The notes under the pieces were generated by a model, which was not told the DNA's origin, made no database searches, and saw only the letters and a program-made list of their open reading frames with translations. From contig VWND01000027.1 of the NCBI GenBank assembly GCA_009599575.1, positions 107,001 to 171,000 of the forward strand: DNA of 64,000 nt. Direction: 5' to 3'. Made by a program: the position numbers and the translations under genes. Origin of the DNA: Blumeriella jaapii. Lineage: Eukaryota > Ascomycota > Leotiomycetes > Helotiales > Drepanopezizaceae. Numbering within the stretch: position 1 is the first letter of the stretch; each line of letters opens with the position of its first letter. Below are positions 33,222 through 45,833 of the stretch, piece by piece.

Positions 33222-34724
33222 GATGATGAAGTCTTGTCGTCACGCGTAATAGAGATCATGAGAAAGGAGAGATGGAATCTTAAGTGTCAGAAAACAAAAC
33301 GAGCTAAGGCTGAATTAGGTTCGAATGACCCATTAAAATAGATGGACAACAACAACAGCCGAGATAAGTGTCTGTGTTAAGGAGCAATTGGTCGCTGCTA
33401 TGTCCATGCAGGCTCAAAATCAGCTGTGAGAAGGTAACACATGAAAAAACAAAAGGTGGCTTTTATCACTGATGTCTGCCGCTGTGAACACATCTCAGAG
33501 TTATGTCTAAATGCTGACATCACTATGTACTCCCTAGTCACGATCGATACGTGGGATCGGTGTATTTGGCACGGAATTGAAATCCTGTGAAAATTAAAGC
33601 CCGGGCACGTACGGAAAGTGCCGATCACTTGGTCGAACTGAAAGTCAGTTATCCCATCGCTATCCGACCTTGAAATGCATACTTAAGCCTAATGCCTGAA
33701 TTTAGGAAGTGGAAGAAGATCATGCAACGCCGTGCAACTACTGCAAATGATTTGTTACTGCACAAAGTAAATCTGAATCCAGATCGGGGCATGATGGCCG
33801 GGGTACAAAGCAAGTGACAACAAACCTACTTCAAATGACATTGATTGCAAAGAAAATCCTGTTTAAATTCTACATTGTGGTTCACTAGAATATTCTCTTG
33901 GCCATCTCGTGCAAGAGCAGTGCTGCGAGGCTTCAAATTCATCATTTCCAGAATCGGGATCGTCGCCCAGCCTCACCGAGCACCAAAGTCTTGCATGCGT
34001 CGAGTTCTGTCACATTGCAATTGCGTTATGCAGTACTGTACTACAAAGTGTAACGTCTAGCACTGCTATTGCCCGAAATACATTGTTGACTTAGCTTAGC
34101 GAGCCGATAGCCAATCAATTTGTCGGTGGCCAACAAAAGCGGTGCTACAACATTGCCCGATCATCCATTTCATAATGTCCGGATCGACAAATGCTATGTC
34201 CAACGATGCGGATCGTGGGTAGATCGGATGAAGCTGATCTTATCTTTGTGACACTTTTGATCTTGTCCCAGGGCGACGGGCTGGGAAGAGTTCGTCCCGA
34301 GGTTGTGAGCGCAGTCTGAGACTTTGCTAGCTTGCACGAAAATTTCTGGTACCTGTTTACACGACCTTTTCTGTGTCATCCCCAGGCATCACAAAAGCTT
34401 TCTAACTTGAAGTGATTGGTAGAGTTCCATGTTTAGATGTCATAGTATTTTCTCGGCTCATTCTGACGTTCCCATAGCTTCCTTTGTCATCACGAACTAT
34501 TGTTCCTCGAAGTCAAGTTGAGTCCTGGCACACTTGATCTGTCATGGATCTGCGAGAATATTCTTGCCTCTCAAACTTCAAATTGTGTGCTTAGAGTACG
34601 ACTGGCATGTCACTGGCTCCAGAGCTACCACAGGAATCTACATGTCAAGTATAAATCTCGCAAAGTCCCTAAAACATTCTCGGCACTTGTCTCTACACAT
34701 TGGAATCGGTGGCTCCAATTCAAG
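33222..34724. other. Divergent intergenic region (OMT / laccase)
   Basis: 1.5 kb. TATAAAT at 34650-34656 sits 69-75 bp upstream of the laccase start. A CAGTACTG palindrome lies at 34031-34038. No gene is supported on either strand. Confidence 0.5.
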
Positions 34725-37225
34725 ATGAAGTTCAGTGTCCTCTCTGCCCTCTTGCTGGGCTCTGGTGTCTTGGCTCAGTGTATCATCTGCAGCCCTTGAA
34801 ACTAGCTATGTGCTAACAGCTTCTAGTCGATTATCCCGAGCTTCCGGTTGACCACTTGGTGACCGAACACCCTACCACAGTAAGTAATCTCGCGCGACAG
34901 CATGGGGTCAGGCTGACAAGATGAGCCTCTACCTTTCGGGAAGCCGTGGGGTCTCAAAACAGCCAACGGAACCAATCCTTGTGAGTAAGCCGATTTTTAT
35001 CAGACGAAAACTGCTAATAAAGATCTAGATAGTAAGTCATCAACCTCAAGACGGAAAATTGACAGATGCCTAATTCGTCATCTTTCTAGCTGGTAAGTCA
35101 CGCGAACGGGGCGGAATTCAATAGAGGCGTACTAATGCTAAAGCCAGATCCACCCAACACTGGGTATGCTACTTCGACGATAAAATCAAAGCATTTGCTG
35201 ACATTATCAAGCGTCATCCGCAAGTATGACTGGACCGTCAAGAGGGGATTCAAATCTCCAGATGGGTACCACAAGGGAGGCCTTTTCATCAATGGCCAAT
35301 TTCCAGGACCTATAATCGAAGCCAACTGGTAAGTGATCCGAATTAAGCTCATTGGAGACGCTACTTACAAAGATAGGGGCGATACTATTGAAGTGGTACT
35401 TCACAACGAGATCTTTGGTCCCGAAGATGGAACAGCTCTGCATTGGCACGGGCTTACCTTGAAAGATGCCGCGTCAGTGACTTCTGTGTCGAATTTTGGA
35501 CGCTGCTAAATTGGGTGTTCGATAGATGGATGGATGGTGTTCCAGGTGTACAACGTAAGAATGTCTCTATCCGTGGGGTCATGTGCTAACGACCTGGCAG
35601 AATGCCCAATTCCTCCTGGAAAGTCGTTTACCTATACCTTCCAAGCCGACCTCTACGGAACTGGATGGTACCACTCTCATTACTCGGCACAATATGCAGA
35701 CGTAAGTATATGCACATTCCCAATAAAGAACTTTAGCCTAATCTATCCAGGGCTTCTTCGGACCCATGGTTATTCATGGGCCCGAGACTGTTAGCTACGA
35801 CATCGGTATGCCATCGCCATTCCACGCGTGCCATCGAGCTTAACTAACTCCCCAAGACAAGGGACCAATCATCATCAATGACTACTATCATGTCGACTCC
35901 GTGGCACTCGAGGAAGATGCAGTCGGAACAGAGCAGAGAAAGCCGCTCCCATTTCCAACAACAACATGATCAACGGCCGCGCACCCTTTGATTGCTCCAA
36001 ACTGAAGGCTCTCAACGACACAACCTCATGCCGAAGCGATGTTGGGGTCACAAACTTCAGATTCTCACCTGGCAAGAAGCATAGGCTACGTCTGATCAAT
36101 GCGGGTGGCGACGGACAGCAGAAATTCTCCATTGATGGACACACCATGACCATAATCGCTCAGGATTACGTGCCAATTAGACCTTACGACACGAAAGGTA
36201 CTAGACGATCTCTTTCTCCTCTCTCGCTGCACACGCTCAAGGCTGACTCGAACATAGTTGTCACTATCGGCATCGGCCAGCGAGTCGACGTACTGGTGAC
36301 CGGGATCCAATCCAAAGGCGTGTACACAATGCGAGCGGTACTCGCGGATTGTTCGGACGCAGAAGTGTCGCAAGCTACAGCTCTCGTCTACTATAGCCAT
36401 GCTGCACTTGAGGCTGGCTCGACCAGCACGGCTTGGCCTGAACTTGCAGCATCGCTCGCCAACTGTGGCAATGTGCGTTTCTCTCCCTGTTCTAGCTTCT
36501 TAGAGATCGGGAAGTACTGACAGGCTTCTCCGTAGGATGATATTGCCATTCAGGTTCCCTGGTACCCAATCAAGCCGTCCCCCCAACCGTTACTCAAGAC
36601 TTGGAGATCAACTTGAAGCAAAACTCAAGTGGAAATTGGGAATGGAACATAAACGACTCTGCGTTCCACGCGGTATGTTTGCGTGACTGAGCCCGCGCCA
36701 TCTGATTCTCGTGTTAATGAGCTCCCCCAGAATTACAACCAACCTGTCTTGCTTCTCTCGAAGAACGGAAACAACTCCTACCCGGACAACCCAGAGTGGA
36801 ACGTTTACAACTTCGGCGGCAACTCCTCTGTCCGTCTGGTCATCACCAACCCGAACTTCGCCGTCCACCCCATGCACTTGCATGGTCACAACTTCTACAT
36901 TCTGGCTACTGGCGAGATGGGCGGCAACTGGACCGGTTGGGACGGGAAGATCACCAATCCCACGAACCCTGTCCGCCGCGACACTCTTCTCATCCGCAAG
37001 TACAGCTACGTCGTGATCCAATACGAAGCCGACAACCCGGGTGCGTGGCCGTTCCACTGTCATATCGCGGCGCACGTGGCTGGTGGTCTGTACGTGACTC
37101 TCGTCGAGCGTCCTGATGACATTCGCAAGCTCCCTATTCCGGATATCATGGAGCAGACCTGCAGGGACTACGAGGCGTGGCAGGCGTCTGGTGCCATTGT
37201 GAACCAGATTGACTCCGGGGTTTAG
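34725..37225 (+). CDS. Laccase-type multicopper oxidase (two one-base frameshifts; two 3-nt micro-exons)
   Basis: Secreted phenol oxidase. Start at 34725 gives the signal peptide [18 protein letters not shown]. Proposed exons: 34725-34779, 34827-34879, 34926-34980, 35029-35031, 35090-35092, 35148-35163, 35212-35328, 35377-35472, 35526-35554, 35601-35701, 35751-35805, 35857-36197, 36258-36472, 36536-36672 and 36731-37225. All four copper motifs are present: [23 protein letters not shown] and [12 protein letters not shown]. Two frame breaks remain inside exons: at 35952-35956 (between RKPLP and SNNNMING) and at 36575-36577 (between PWYPIK and [13 protein letters not shown]). Each needs one extra base beside a homopolymer. 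Whether it is functional depends on whether those are real. The two 3-nt exons give NPYTDPPNTG, a better family match than skipping them (NPYPPNTG). Confidence 0.82.
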
Positions 37226-38262
37226 GGGAGAGGTATTGTGGCTATTTGGGGAGGGGGGTAAGTACTGTGTATAGCCTGTGCATTGACAGTATTATCAGCA
37301 TAGTTTTCTGGTGAAGTTCCAACATTGTTCGGCCAGAGAGAGTTTGTTTACTTTTCTCTTTCGGGGGGGACGGGAATACATTGTGACTGCAATAGCACAG
37401 ACTTCAGAGTAATCCGACGTCGACTGGCTGAGATCCCACGAACTGCAAGGTGGCGGGTTTCTATAATCAAATTTACTCGCAACGCGATTGGGGCATCTCA
37501 GAGCAGAATACCTAGCTACTTCTGAGGAGAGTGTGCTCAAGTGTCGAAGCTCATGGGTGTGTAATTGAACATTCACTTATTTGCAACTCATCCTTTGCAT
37601 CAGCTGCCGAGAGAGAAATCACCGATTTTACTAGACTACAAACGAATGCAAAACTGTGTCCAGATTCTGATACGGCTGGACTGTTGTGGCATTGAGCGGC
37701 TTGAAGCTGCGGAAACGATTTGAAGAAGCTGGAATGGAAGGAGATTCTGAAAGCGGTGTTCATACTTTGAACTTTTACTTTCAAGTCACGATCGGATTTG
37801 AATCCAATGGTAGTCGGGAAAAGCTCAGAGGAATGTTGTGTGCTCTCGTCAAGAAGTGACTGATTTCCGAATCACAAGAGTAAACAAACAAGCGGCAGCA
37901 AGCAGATGAAAGGCAGTGAGAGGCAGGGCTCAACTCTAGACGATCTTATGTAATGATCAGAGAATGGACATCAACGACGCCGGAAACTGGGATTGGGCTG
38001 ATTGTCAGATGAACTGTTCGCTGTGCACTGGGGAGAAAGATTCATGGTATAGTAAATAGCTGGTATAGAACTGTATGTGCTGTATGTACTGTAGTACACA
38101 GATTCCGAGTAAAATGTGGTTCTGGTCGCTAGAGGTCCGCCCCACTCTTCACCTGCAAAGTATCGCATCGCATCGCGTCCAACGTCCACAACGCGACAAT
38201 CGCAAGTCCAGAAGCTACAGCAAGTCAATACTCCGCCGTCTTTACAGTCGCAAGCTGCAGTC
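37226..38262. other. Intergenic, no gene supported
   Basis: 3' flank of the laccase and promoter of ARP4. Contains a CTGTATGTGCTGTATGTACTGTAGTAC patch near 38068-38096. Nothing else is recognised. Confidence 0.5.
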
Positions 38263-39706
38263 ATGGCATCCCAACCAATGAACTCGTCAATGCCACCCAC
38301 AGACGTGTATGGCGGAGGTACAGCTTCCCCAACCGCCCCTCAAGCAGCTCTAACAAACGCCCTCGGTAGATGAAGTCTCAGCGATTATCTTGGACCCGGG
38401 ATATTCGAGCGTACGCGCCGGCTTCGCAGGAGAAGATGTTCCCAAATCCTTCGTCAGCTCGTACTATGGCTCCTCGGCGCGCGGTACAATCTTCGGCGAT
38501 GACAAGATTCACAATCCGCTCGCGGAGCTCGAGATTCGGAATCCCATGTCGAAGGAGGGCATAGTAGAGGATTGGGATACGGCTACGCAATTGTGGGAGT
38601 ACGCCATCACATCGCGCCTTACGAGTTTCAAGCAGGCGGATCCGCGGACGAACGGGCTCAATGATGATCTGAAGGATGAGAATGTGGAGATGGAGAATGC
38701 CGAGGAGAGCGAGAAGCCGTTGGAGGAACACCCGCTGCTCATGACGGAGCCGGCGTGGAACACACCAAAAAACAGGGAGAAGGCGATTGAGATTGCGATG
38801 GAGTCGTGGGGATGCCCAGCGTTCTGGCTGGCGCGCAACAGTGTCATGGCTGCCTTCGGTGCCGGCAAGGCTACGGCTCTGATTATCGATGTTGGGGCGA
38901 CGCAGGCATCGGTCATGGGCATTCACGATGGTCTCATTCTGAAGAAGTCCGTTCAGCGATCGACGCTCGGTGGAAACTGGCTCTCGTCGCAAATTCGTAC
39001 GCTGCTCAGCACCCAAGAACCCAAGGTCGAACTGGTACCGCACTTTATGGTCGCCTCCAAGACGCCCGTCGATGCAGGTGCTCCCGCCCAAGCTACCTTT
39101 CGCAAGTACGAGAAGGCACCCACAGACAGTTTCCGCGCCCTGGAAGAAGAGCGCGTGCTCACCGAGTTCAAAGAGTCCGTTGTGCAGACCTGGCCGGGCC
39201 CTGGACGCTTGAACCACGTCAACCAAAACGGCGGCGTCAATCTCGACTACGCGCGGGCTCAGCCCGGTCGCGTCTTCGAGATGCCAGACGGTTACAATCA
39301 GATGTGGGGCGTTGAGCGCTTCCAGGTCGCGGAAGGCATGTGGGACGAGAAAGCTGCTTACCCGGTGCCGGGAGAGAGCCGCGCGAACACGATTGTGGAG
39401 ATGATCAAGTCGAGCGTGATGGCGGTGGATATGGACCTGCGGATGCATCTGCTGAGCAACGTGGTGGTTACCGGGGGCACGTCGCTGATCAATGGCTTTA
39501 CGGATCGTCTACACAATGAGTTGATCTCGCAGTTTCCGGGCGCAAAGATTAGGATCATGGCTGCCGGCCTGACCAACGAGAGGAGATTCGGAAGCTGGAT
39601 TGGGGGAAGTATATTAGGGAGTCTGGGAACGTTTCATCAGATGTGGATCTCAAAGGCGGAGTACCAGGAGTTTGGAACTTCCGTGGTTGAGAAAAGATGT
39701 AAGTAA
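38263..39706 (+). CDS. ARP4: Actin-related protein 4 (INO80/SWR1/NuA4 subunit)
   Basis: Nuclear actin-fold subunit shared by the NuA4 acetyltransferase and the SWR1 and INO80 remodellers. Two exons, 38263-38317 and 38370-39706, with a 52-bp intron carrying a CTCTAAC branch site, give 463 residues. The join rebuilds the family N-terminus PPTDVYGGDEVSAIILDPGY. Other marks are SSVRAGFAGEDVPKSFV, VEDWDTATQLWEYAI, LLMTEPAWNTPKNREK, LIIDVGATQASVMGIHDG (nucleotide-binding loop), LLSNVVVTGGTSLINGF, SWIGGSILGSLGTFHQMWI and the terminal VEKRCK. An Asp/Glu-rich insertion (about residues 115-140) fits Arp4 rather than conventional actin. Confidence 0.93.
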
Positions 39707-39954
39707 TGAACGAGAATGCTGCGAAAAACTTGCTTCTGGCAGAGCGAATTCGCAGGGGCTTGGTGGGCAAGCTGGATCTGGCGTACGGTGTCTGAATCGC
39801 TGGTTATACCTTTGCGGCTATCTAGAGAAAGGATAAATCAACTGAGGCTCTGCTCGTCTTCCAGCCAAATTCCAAATTTGCCCACTTTCGTGAAATGTTG
39901 AACCGAAATACCTCGTGGTAAACGCGCAAACATCCAAACAACTGCTAGCCGAGC
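39707..39954. other. Short convergent spacer
   Basis: 248 bp between the 3' ends of ARP4 and the D-serine dehydratase gene; no feature is seen. Confidence 0.5.
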
Positions 39955-41723
39955 TCACCACCCCCTCCACCTAGGCCAAACATCCACGATCTCATCCCCG
40001 CCATCAACAATCAAATACCACCCGAAACCCGCTCCTGTGATACACGCATGATTCGGCCAGATCCTCACTTTCTGACCGATCCTCAGCCCTTCCTCCTCGG
40101 GCATGCTCTCCACCTGCCCTTCGAACCCGATCCCCGAGCCCCAGACCAGAATGCCGTGTTCCTGACTTAGCCGTCCTACCTGCCACCCAACGTGCGTCTC
40201 GGGTCCTGTGGAGGGGGCGCGGACGCCAGGCCGGTTCCAGGGCGAGAGGATGCCCCAGCCGGCGTAGGCCTTGCAGGGCTCGCGGCCGAGCGCGAGGACG
40301 CCGCAGCCGACGAGGACCTCGGGCGAGCTGTTCTCCCCTCGCGCGGGATACAGCGAGGCGACCTCTGCGAGGACGGTGAGGGCGACGTCGTCCCACGCTA
40401 GCAGCGAGTGCGGCAGAGCGTGCGTGGCGAGCTGCTGGATGTCGAGGACTGGGTAGACGCCGGCGTGGATCTCGATGCTGCATCCGTTGGTGCGGATTGC
40501 GTCGATGGTGGCGCGGAGGGCGGCGATGGCGGTGCTTTCGGCTGCGGTGGAGGCGTGGTCTATGAGGAGGTTGTGAACTGATGTCGTGGTTGGGGTTGCG
40601 CCTACGGCTGGGGGGTTGTTAGACGTGTGATCGAGGCTAAGGCGGGAGATGACATTTGGACTTCGCAGGGAAATCGCAATATGCATGAGATCCAGGGCAG
40701 AGGGAGTCGAGGAAATATCCAGTCTTACAGAGGACAGGATGGTGGGTTGGAGACAGTGTGCGAAGCTCGACAGCTGTCACGAGCAGAGCTTCAAATTCCT
40801 GCCGCAGGAAGTCCAGTGCATCAGAGCGGGCGGAGGAAGAGTATGACTGGCCTGCATGGGAGTAAAGACCTAGGATCTCGAGGTCTCCTTGCTTCTCGAA
40901 GTCTAGGAGGGATGAGATGAGAGTACTACATGCTTCCGTCTGTGGTTGCACGCCAGCTCTCTTCCCGCCCATACTGCTTCGCTGTTAGCAATGCTTGATG
41001 TCGATAGCCCGTTTGCCTGCCACGGCGAGTTCTGACATGACCTACTCAATCTTTAGGAAAACAAGAGGAGCATGTCCGCTAAGCTCGTGCAGAGCAGAGA
41101 CTGAAGGAAGCTGGTCTGGATGATCGACTATCAAGGACAAGGACTTCGGTCCTAAAGCCTTGGAGATCAGAACCAGACGCTCGACTGCTGCTGGCGTGAT
41201 AGGAAACGAGTATAAGAGCTACGAGAACAGTCAGGTTCTTCTGCGGAAGAGCAAGAATTGGGGGACAGATACTTACATCAACAGCTCGACCTGCGGCTTT
41301 GTATTCTACGAGCAGAGGAACAATGTTCTCTGCTTCGATTAGTGTAGAGACGATTATCTTGGCTGGGCCGGAGCCTTCTCCGACTTGGAGTCTGGTGAGC
41401 TCGGTGGTCTGAGAGAATTAGCGGGTGCAAGCCGCGTGGGAGACACAAGTGTGAGGGCAACAGAAGCCCTTCCTTTATAGATGAACTCATATCATTAAAT
41501 ATATCGAAAGAGTACGACGATACCGCACCTTGTGAGTCTTGATATGAGCTCTCCATCCAAATTCCAGAGTTTCCACCGCTTCCAACATCCGATTGCAGTT
41601 CGTCTTCAGCTTTCCCAGATCCAGCACGGCAGCTGGTCCGCCAACATGCCTCAGATTCTTGCCCACGAATTGCTTCTGCAACTCCTCTTTGAGAGCTAGG
41701 GGATGTTGAGACGACGAAGCCAT
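39955..41723 (-). CDS. D-serine dehydratase (Dsd1-like, alanine-racemase-fold, PLP/Zn)
   Basis: Converts D-serine to pyruvate and ammonia using PLP and zinc; the fold-type III family also includes D-threonine aldolase. Five exons, 41529-41723, 41277-41408, 41046-41218, 40729-40973 and 39955-40607, give 465 residues from MASSSQHPLALKEEL. Upstream in-frame ATGs at 41807 and 41822 would lengthen it to about 493-498. Visible marks are GGPAAVLDLGKLKTNCNRM, WRAHIKTHKTTELTRLQ (PLP-lysine), SFPITPAAVERL, FLKIDMGGKRAGV, LGLYSHAGQSY, VLSVGATPTTTS and the C-terminal metal site in WPNHACITGAGFGWYLIVDGG (HxC). The yeast enzyme is about 430 residues. It is divergent from TAF1. Confidence 0.9.
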
Positions 41724-42375
41724 GTGGTCAGGCTCGGCGGTGGACCCGGCGGGCTCGTGATGATGGAAATGGTGCAAAGCTCTGAAAGACGGAAATGGCG
41801 GATGCATTTTCAAAACTGTCAATAGAGGGCAGTGGTAACTGTAAGTTCTGATCGTGGTAGCGGCACATATATCGAGACGCTAGCTATTATGTGAACATAG
41901 AGACCGCGAGGAGCTTGTGATTCTAGGTGCCTTTTGGCCCTGCGTCCAGATGCGATTGAGAGCCAGATTTCGCTGCGGATCAGACGCAGGATATTCCTCA
42001 TGGATGTCTAGATATGGGACACCAGACATCCTGACCATGCTCCTGTGGCCGAACTGAGGTCGGAAGAAGGATCTTGTGATAGTCACGTGATACCCGAAGC
42101 GCCAAGCTCTTTCCCGCTACTGTACTACCGGCGAGGCTACCACTTCACGTCGACTTTCTCCCCTCCAAGTGCTACTTCGCGCTCTCATCCACATTCCTTT
42201 TCCTTGCACAAACGCGACAACGACGACAACCTCGATCGCGACCTCAACCAAAATCCCAATCTCAATCCCCTATCCTTGAGCAGAATCGCAGCTTCTACGA
42301 GCAGTACAGCAACCATAACGACAGCAATCTGCGCGCGCCGAACGTTCTGCCCGTCAGACCGAAAGAGCCAGCGCC
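41724..42375. other. Divergent promoter region (D-serine dehydratase / TAF1)
   Basis: 650 bp. Contains the perfect E-box palindrome TCACGTGA at 42083-42090, about 290 bp upstream of TAF1. No other feature is recognised. Confidence 0.5.
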
Positions 42376-45300
42376 ATGGCGGAACCCGACGTCTCGTCCT
42401 TCGCGGCAAACGAGGGTTTGGACTGGGAGCAACAGCGACTGGAAGATGAGCGCATTATGCAAGAGACGCTGTTCGCGGACGATCCGACGAAGAAGCCGTT
42501 CAATTTCGGGGAAATCAAAGATGAAGTAGACAAGGCCGCAGATGCTCAGGATTATGCCGACATCAGTGACGATGACCTACCAGACGAGGAGGAGGCTAGT
42601 GGCAACGCTTTCGACGACGCGCCGGGTCTCACAGACGATGCGCAGGGCAAAGACGATTTGTTTGGCGACGATGGTGACGATGACGATCTCTTCGGTGACG
42701 GCGGACGTGCCTCCTCACCCTTCGCGTTCCAGGAGCAAGAAGACGAACCACAGACTCCTCTCGCTAGCGCTTTGAGCTTTCCATCAGTCGGACCCCGATC
42801 GGATTCTCAGCCGGAAGAAGTCGCTGAGCCTGTGGAGCCTGCAGAAGACCTCTTCAAGCTCAACTTCAATGCCGTGCAAGGTCGTGACGCCTTGACCCAA
42901 GAGCAAAAGGAACAATGGACGGCCGAACACTACCCTCACTACCAGAATGGAGCGATCATAGAGTTTAGCACCTTCTTCCCTCTCAAGGAAGCATTCTACA
43001 TTCCAAAGGTCCCTGCCAAACTCCCCAAGGCAGTTCACCCCACCAAGGTCAGCTTGAACATCGCCCCGGACACGGAGAAGTTGTTCCGAACCCCTGGTCC
43101 TGCACACAGCGATAAGTACATTCAGCAGATCGAGGCCGAAGCCAAGGGACTTGTGGCTATCATCGAAGATTCGGACGAGGACGGGGAAAGCGATGATGAG
43201 TTTGACTACAGCCCCATCTCCCCTACAAGCATGGTTGGCGGATTTACGATGATGGATCTCGAGGTCATCTGCGCAGACCTTGATTCACACCTCGACGACG
43301 TGCCACCACCACGGACCGTTGAGGAACCCGCTGAGCCTCAAGATGAGTGGGAGAGAGACATTTTGGGCGCGAAGAAGCGCAGCTTTGACGAGTTCGTCTT
43401 CAAGCCGGAATTGGCCGTGCCAAACTTCGACAACTTTGAGAAAATGACTGCTCAGATTAGCAAGCGTGTCATTCTTGACTTGGATGATCCGAATCTTCTG
43501 ATCGAGATCCAAAAGGACGAGCCTCCAGCGAAGCGCCGCCGTCCTGGCCCCGGCAGGTCTACTAAAGGAGGCAATGACGTCGCATCCGCTCTTCGTGCAC
43601 GATTTAACTATTCCAATGACGAGGCTTATGCCATGTTGAAGGAGAACCATGGCAAGGTCAGAGCTACCGTGGGCAGTATGGCAATTGAGCATTCGGGTCC
43701 GGCACAGCGGCTACAGTGGCCTTATTACCGCACAAAGTTGGATGCCCGCGAGGCTCGCCAATACCATCGTCCATCGCTCAGATTCAGCAAATTCCTCAAC
43801 CAATCCATCTACTTCTCAAAACCGAGCACTTCGCGCAAGAAGAAGGAGATGCGTGAGGTTCCTGTCCAGGACGCGTTCAAGACGACGAAGGATCTCTCGC
43901 TCTCCGAGTTCTATGCGTCTGCCACTCTCATCGAGTACTCGGAAGAGCACCCGACTGTCCTCTCCAACTTCGGAATGGGTAATCGCATCATCAACTATTA
44001 TCGACGCAAGAATGCCGAGGACAAGGAGTCACCAGCAGTGCCCGGGGACCGCGTTGGGGATTCCACCATTCTCTTGCCCGAGGACAAGTCACCCTTCGCC
44101 AACTTCGGTACAGTTGAGCCAGGGGAGACTGTACGTGCTATCCAAAATGGCATGTATCGTGCTCCCATCTTCAAGCATGAGCCAAAGAGCAGCGACTTCT
44201 TGGTTGTCCGAAGTAGCACAGGTGTGGACGGCACGTCGTGGCACATTCGAAACATCGACAACCTCTTTGTGGCAGGCCAGCAACTACCTTCCATGGAGAT
44301 TCCAGGTCCTCACGCGAGACGAGTCACCAACGCATCGAAGAACCGAATGAAGATGATTGCGTACCGGATGATGCGCCGTCATCCCAAGGGCGAGATGCAG
44401 CTTCATGCCCTTACCGCTCACTGCCCGGAGAGCACTGAAGTCCAAAACAAGCAGAAAGTAAAGGAGTTTATGAGGCACGACAGGGATGCGAAGGCTTGGA
44501 GACTCAAGGACGGCGAAGGTCCTATTCCCGACGCGGCTGGCATTCGAGCAATGGTAAAGCCGGAAGATGTTTGCGCAATTGATGCCATGGAGGTTGGGCT
44601 ACGCCACCTCAAGGATGCTGGGTTTGCCGCTAGTGAGGACGTCGACATGAATGGTGAGAAGGATACCGACACCCTGGAGAGCAAGTTGGCTCCTTGGAAC
44701 ACCACTAGGGCCTTCCTGGACGCGTCTAATGGCAAAGCCATGCTGGATATCCACGGCGCTGGCGATCCAACTGGTTGCGGTCTTGGCATAAGCATGATCA
44801 AGGTCTCCATGAAGGGCGGGTATCTCGAAGGCCTCCAGCAAGGGGAGCTGTCTACTGCTGCTGCTAGAGTTGCACTGGACCGAAAGGCAAACAATGGTCA
44901 CCACTACAATGTCAAAGCCCAGAATACCCTCTACAGCGACGGCATCCAGCGTGTTTGGAACAACCAGAAAGCGGATCTGTCCAACCAGGCGGTTCACGAT
45001 GAGATGGATGTTTCATGCCCCGAAAATGCTTCCTTCGCTGTCGCTGAAGCCGCTGCTAATTCGCCTCCATCTCCTGGTAATGTTAGCATGTTCAGCGAGC
45101 CCAGTGGCCAGCGAACCCTGACGATCGAACGTACCGTGTTGAACATGTACGGCGAGGAGGAAACCTACACCGAGACCATCACGGATCAGAAGGTTATCGC
45201 CGCTTACAGCAAGCGTCGCCTGGAGGAGGATGCCCAACACATCAAGCAAGTACCTCCATGCTTTAGCTAGCAAATTTACTGACTGTTCCCAGCGTGTATG

Positions 45301-45833
45301 ACCTCAAGCCTTCTGGGGATGCCGAGAAGGATGCCGTCATGAAGAAAACGTAAGCTCGCTGGCTGCATATGGGATATTCGCTAACCAAACTCAGTATTGA
45401 GGGCGAGATTGAACGTCTTGAGAAGAACAAGAACCGTCGACTTGGCCGTGAACATCTGAAGAAGGGCGAGGGTGGAGTGAAGGGTAGCAAGGGCAGCAAG
45501 ACCAAGGGTCTTAGTCTGCTGTCTCCATCTTCTACCCCAACCCCTTCGATCGAAAAGTCCTCAGGTACGAGCCGGAAGTGCGCCAATTGTGGACAAGCCG
45601 GACATATCAAGACCAACAAGAAGTAAGTGCCGCCTTCTTGTTGTCGAAATGCTCTCTGACATCCATTTAGACTTTGCCCCATGTTGAACGGCACCATGGT
45701 AAACGACTTGGCTCCTGATAGCAGCTTTGGCTTTGGCCCTGGTGATCCCGGCGACAACGGGGGAATGGGTTTCGGAGGGCCCGGTCTCAACGACGGTGCT
45801 GGCACCCCAAGCGCTCCCATTCATTACCAGTGA
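42376..45833 (+). CDS. TAF1: TFIID subunit 1 (TAF1, DUF3591 family)
   Basis: Largest scaffold subunit of the general factor TFIID, acting at RNA polymerase II promoters. Four exons, 42376-45245, 45293-45349, 45395-45622 and 45671-45833, give 1105 residues. The N-terminus is acidic (DDDLPDEEE, DDGDDDDLFGDGG), as expected for the TBP-binding TAND region. The central DUF3591 core includes ALRARFNYSNDEAYAMLKENH, WPYYRTKLDAREARQYHRP and the LSEFYASATLIEYSEEHP block. The C-terminus has a zinc knuckle, CANCGQAGHIKTNKKLC, split by the last intron. The first intron is of GC-AG type (GCAAGT donor at 45246). The usual GT read at 45250 would end the protein at once, while GC-AG gives the expected NVYDLKPSGDAEKD. 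Fungal Taf1 lacks the animal double bromodomain, as here. Confidence 0.93.

Noticed and set aside
25329..37225. Secondary-metabolite cluster (oxidases plus O-methyltransferase)
   Set aside because: No polyketide synthase, peptide synthetase or terpene synthase is present; the genes between are an oligopeptidase and a KNR4-like protein, so a cluster is not supported.
38378..39448. 356-residue antisense open frame over ARP4
   Set aside because: Antisense shadow of a GC-rich exon; composition is His/Arg/Leu-rich and no domain is seen.
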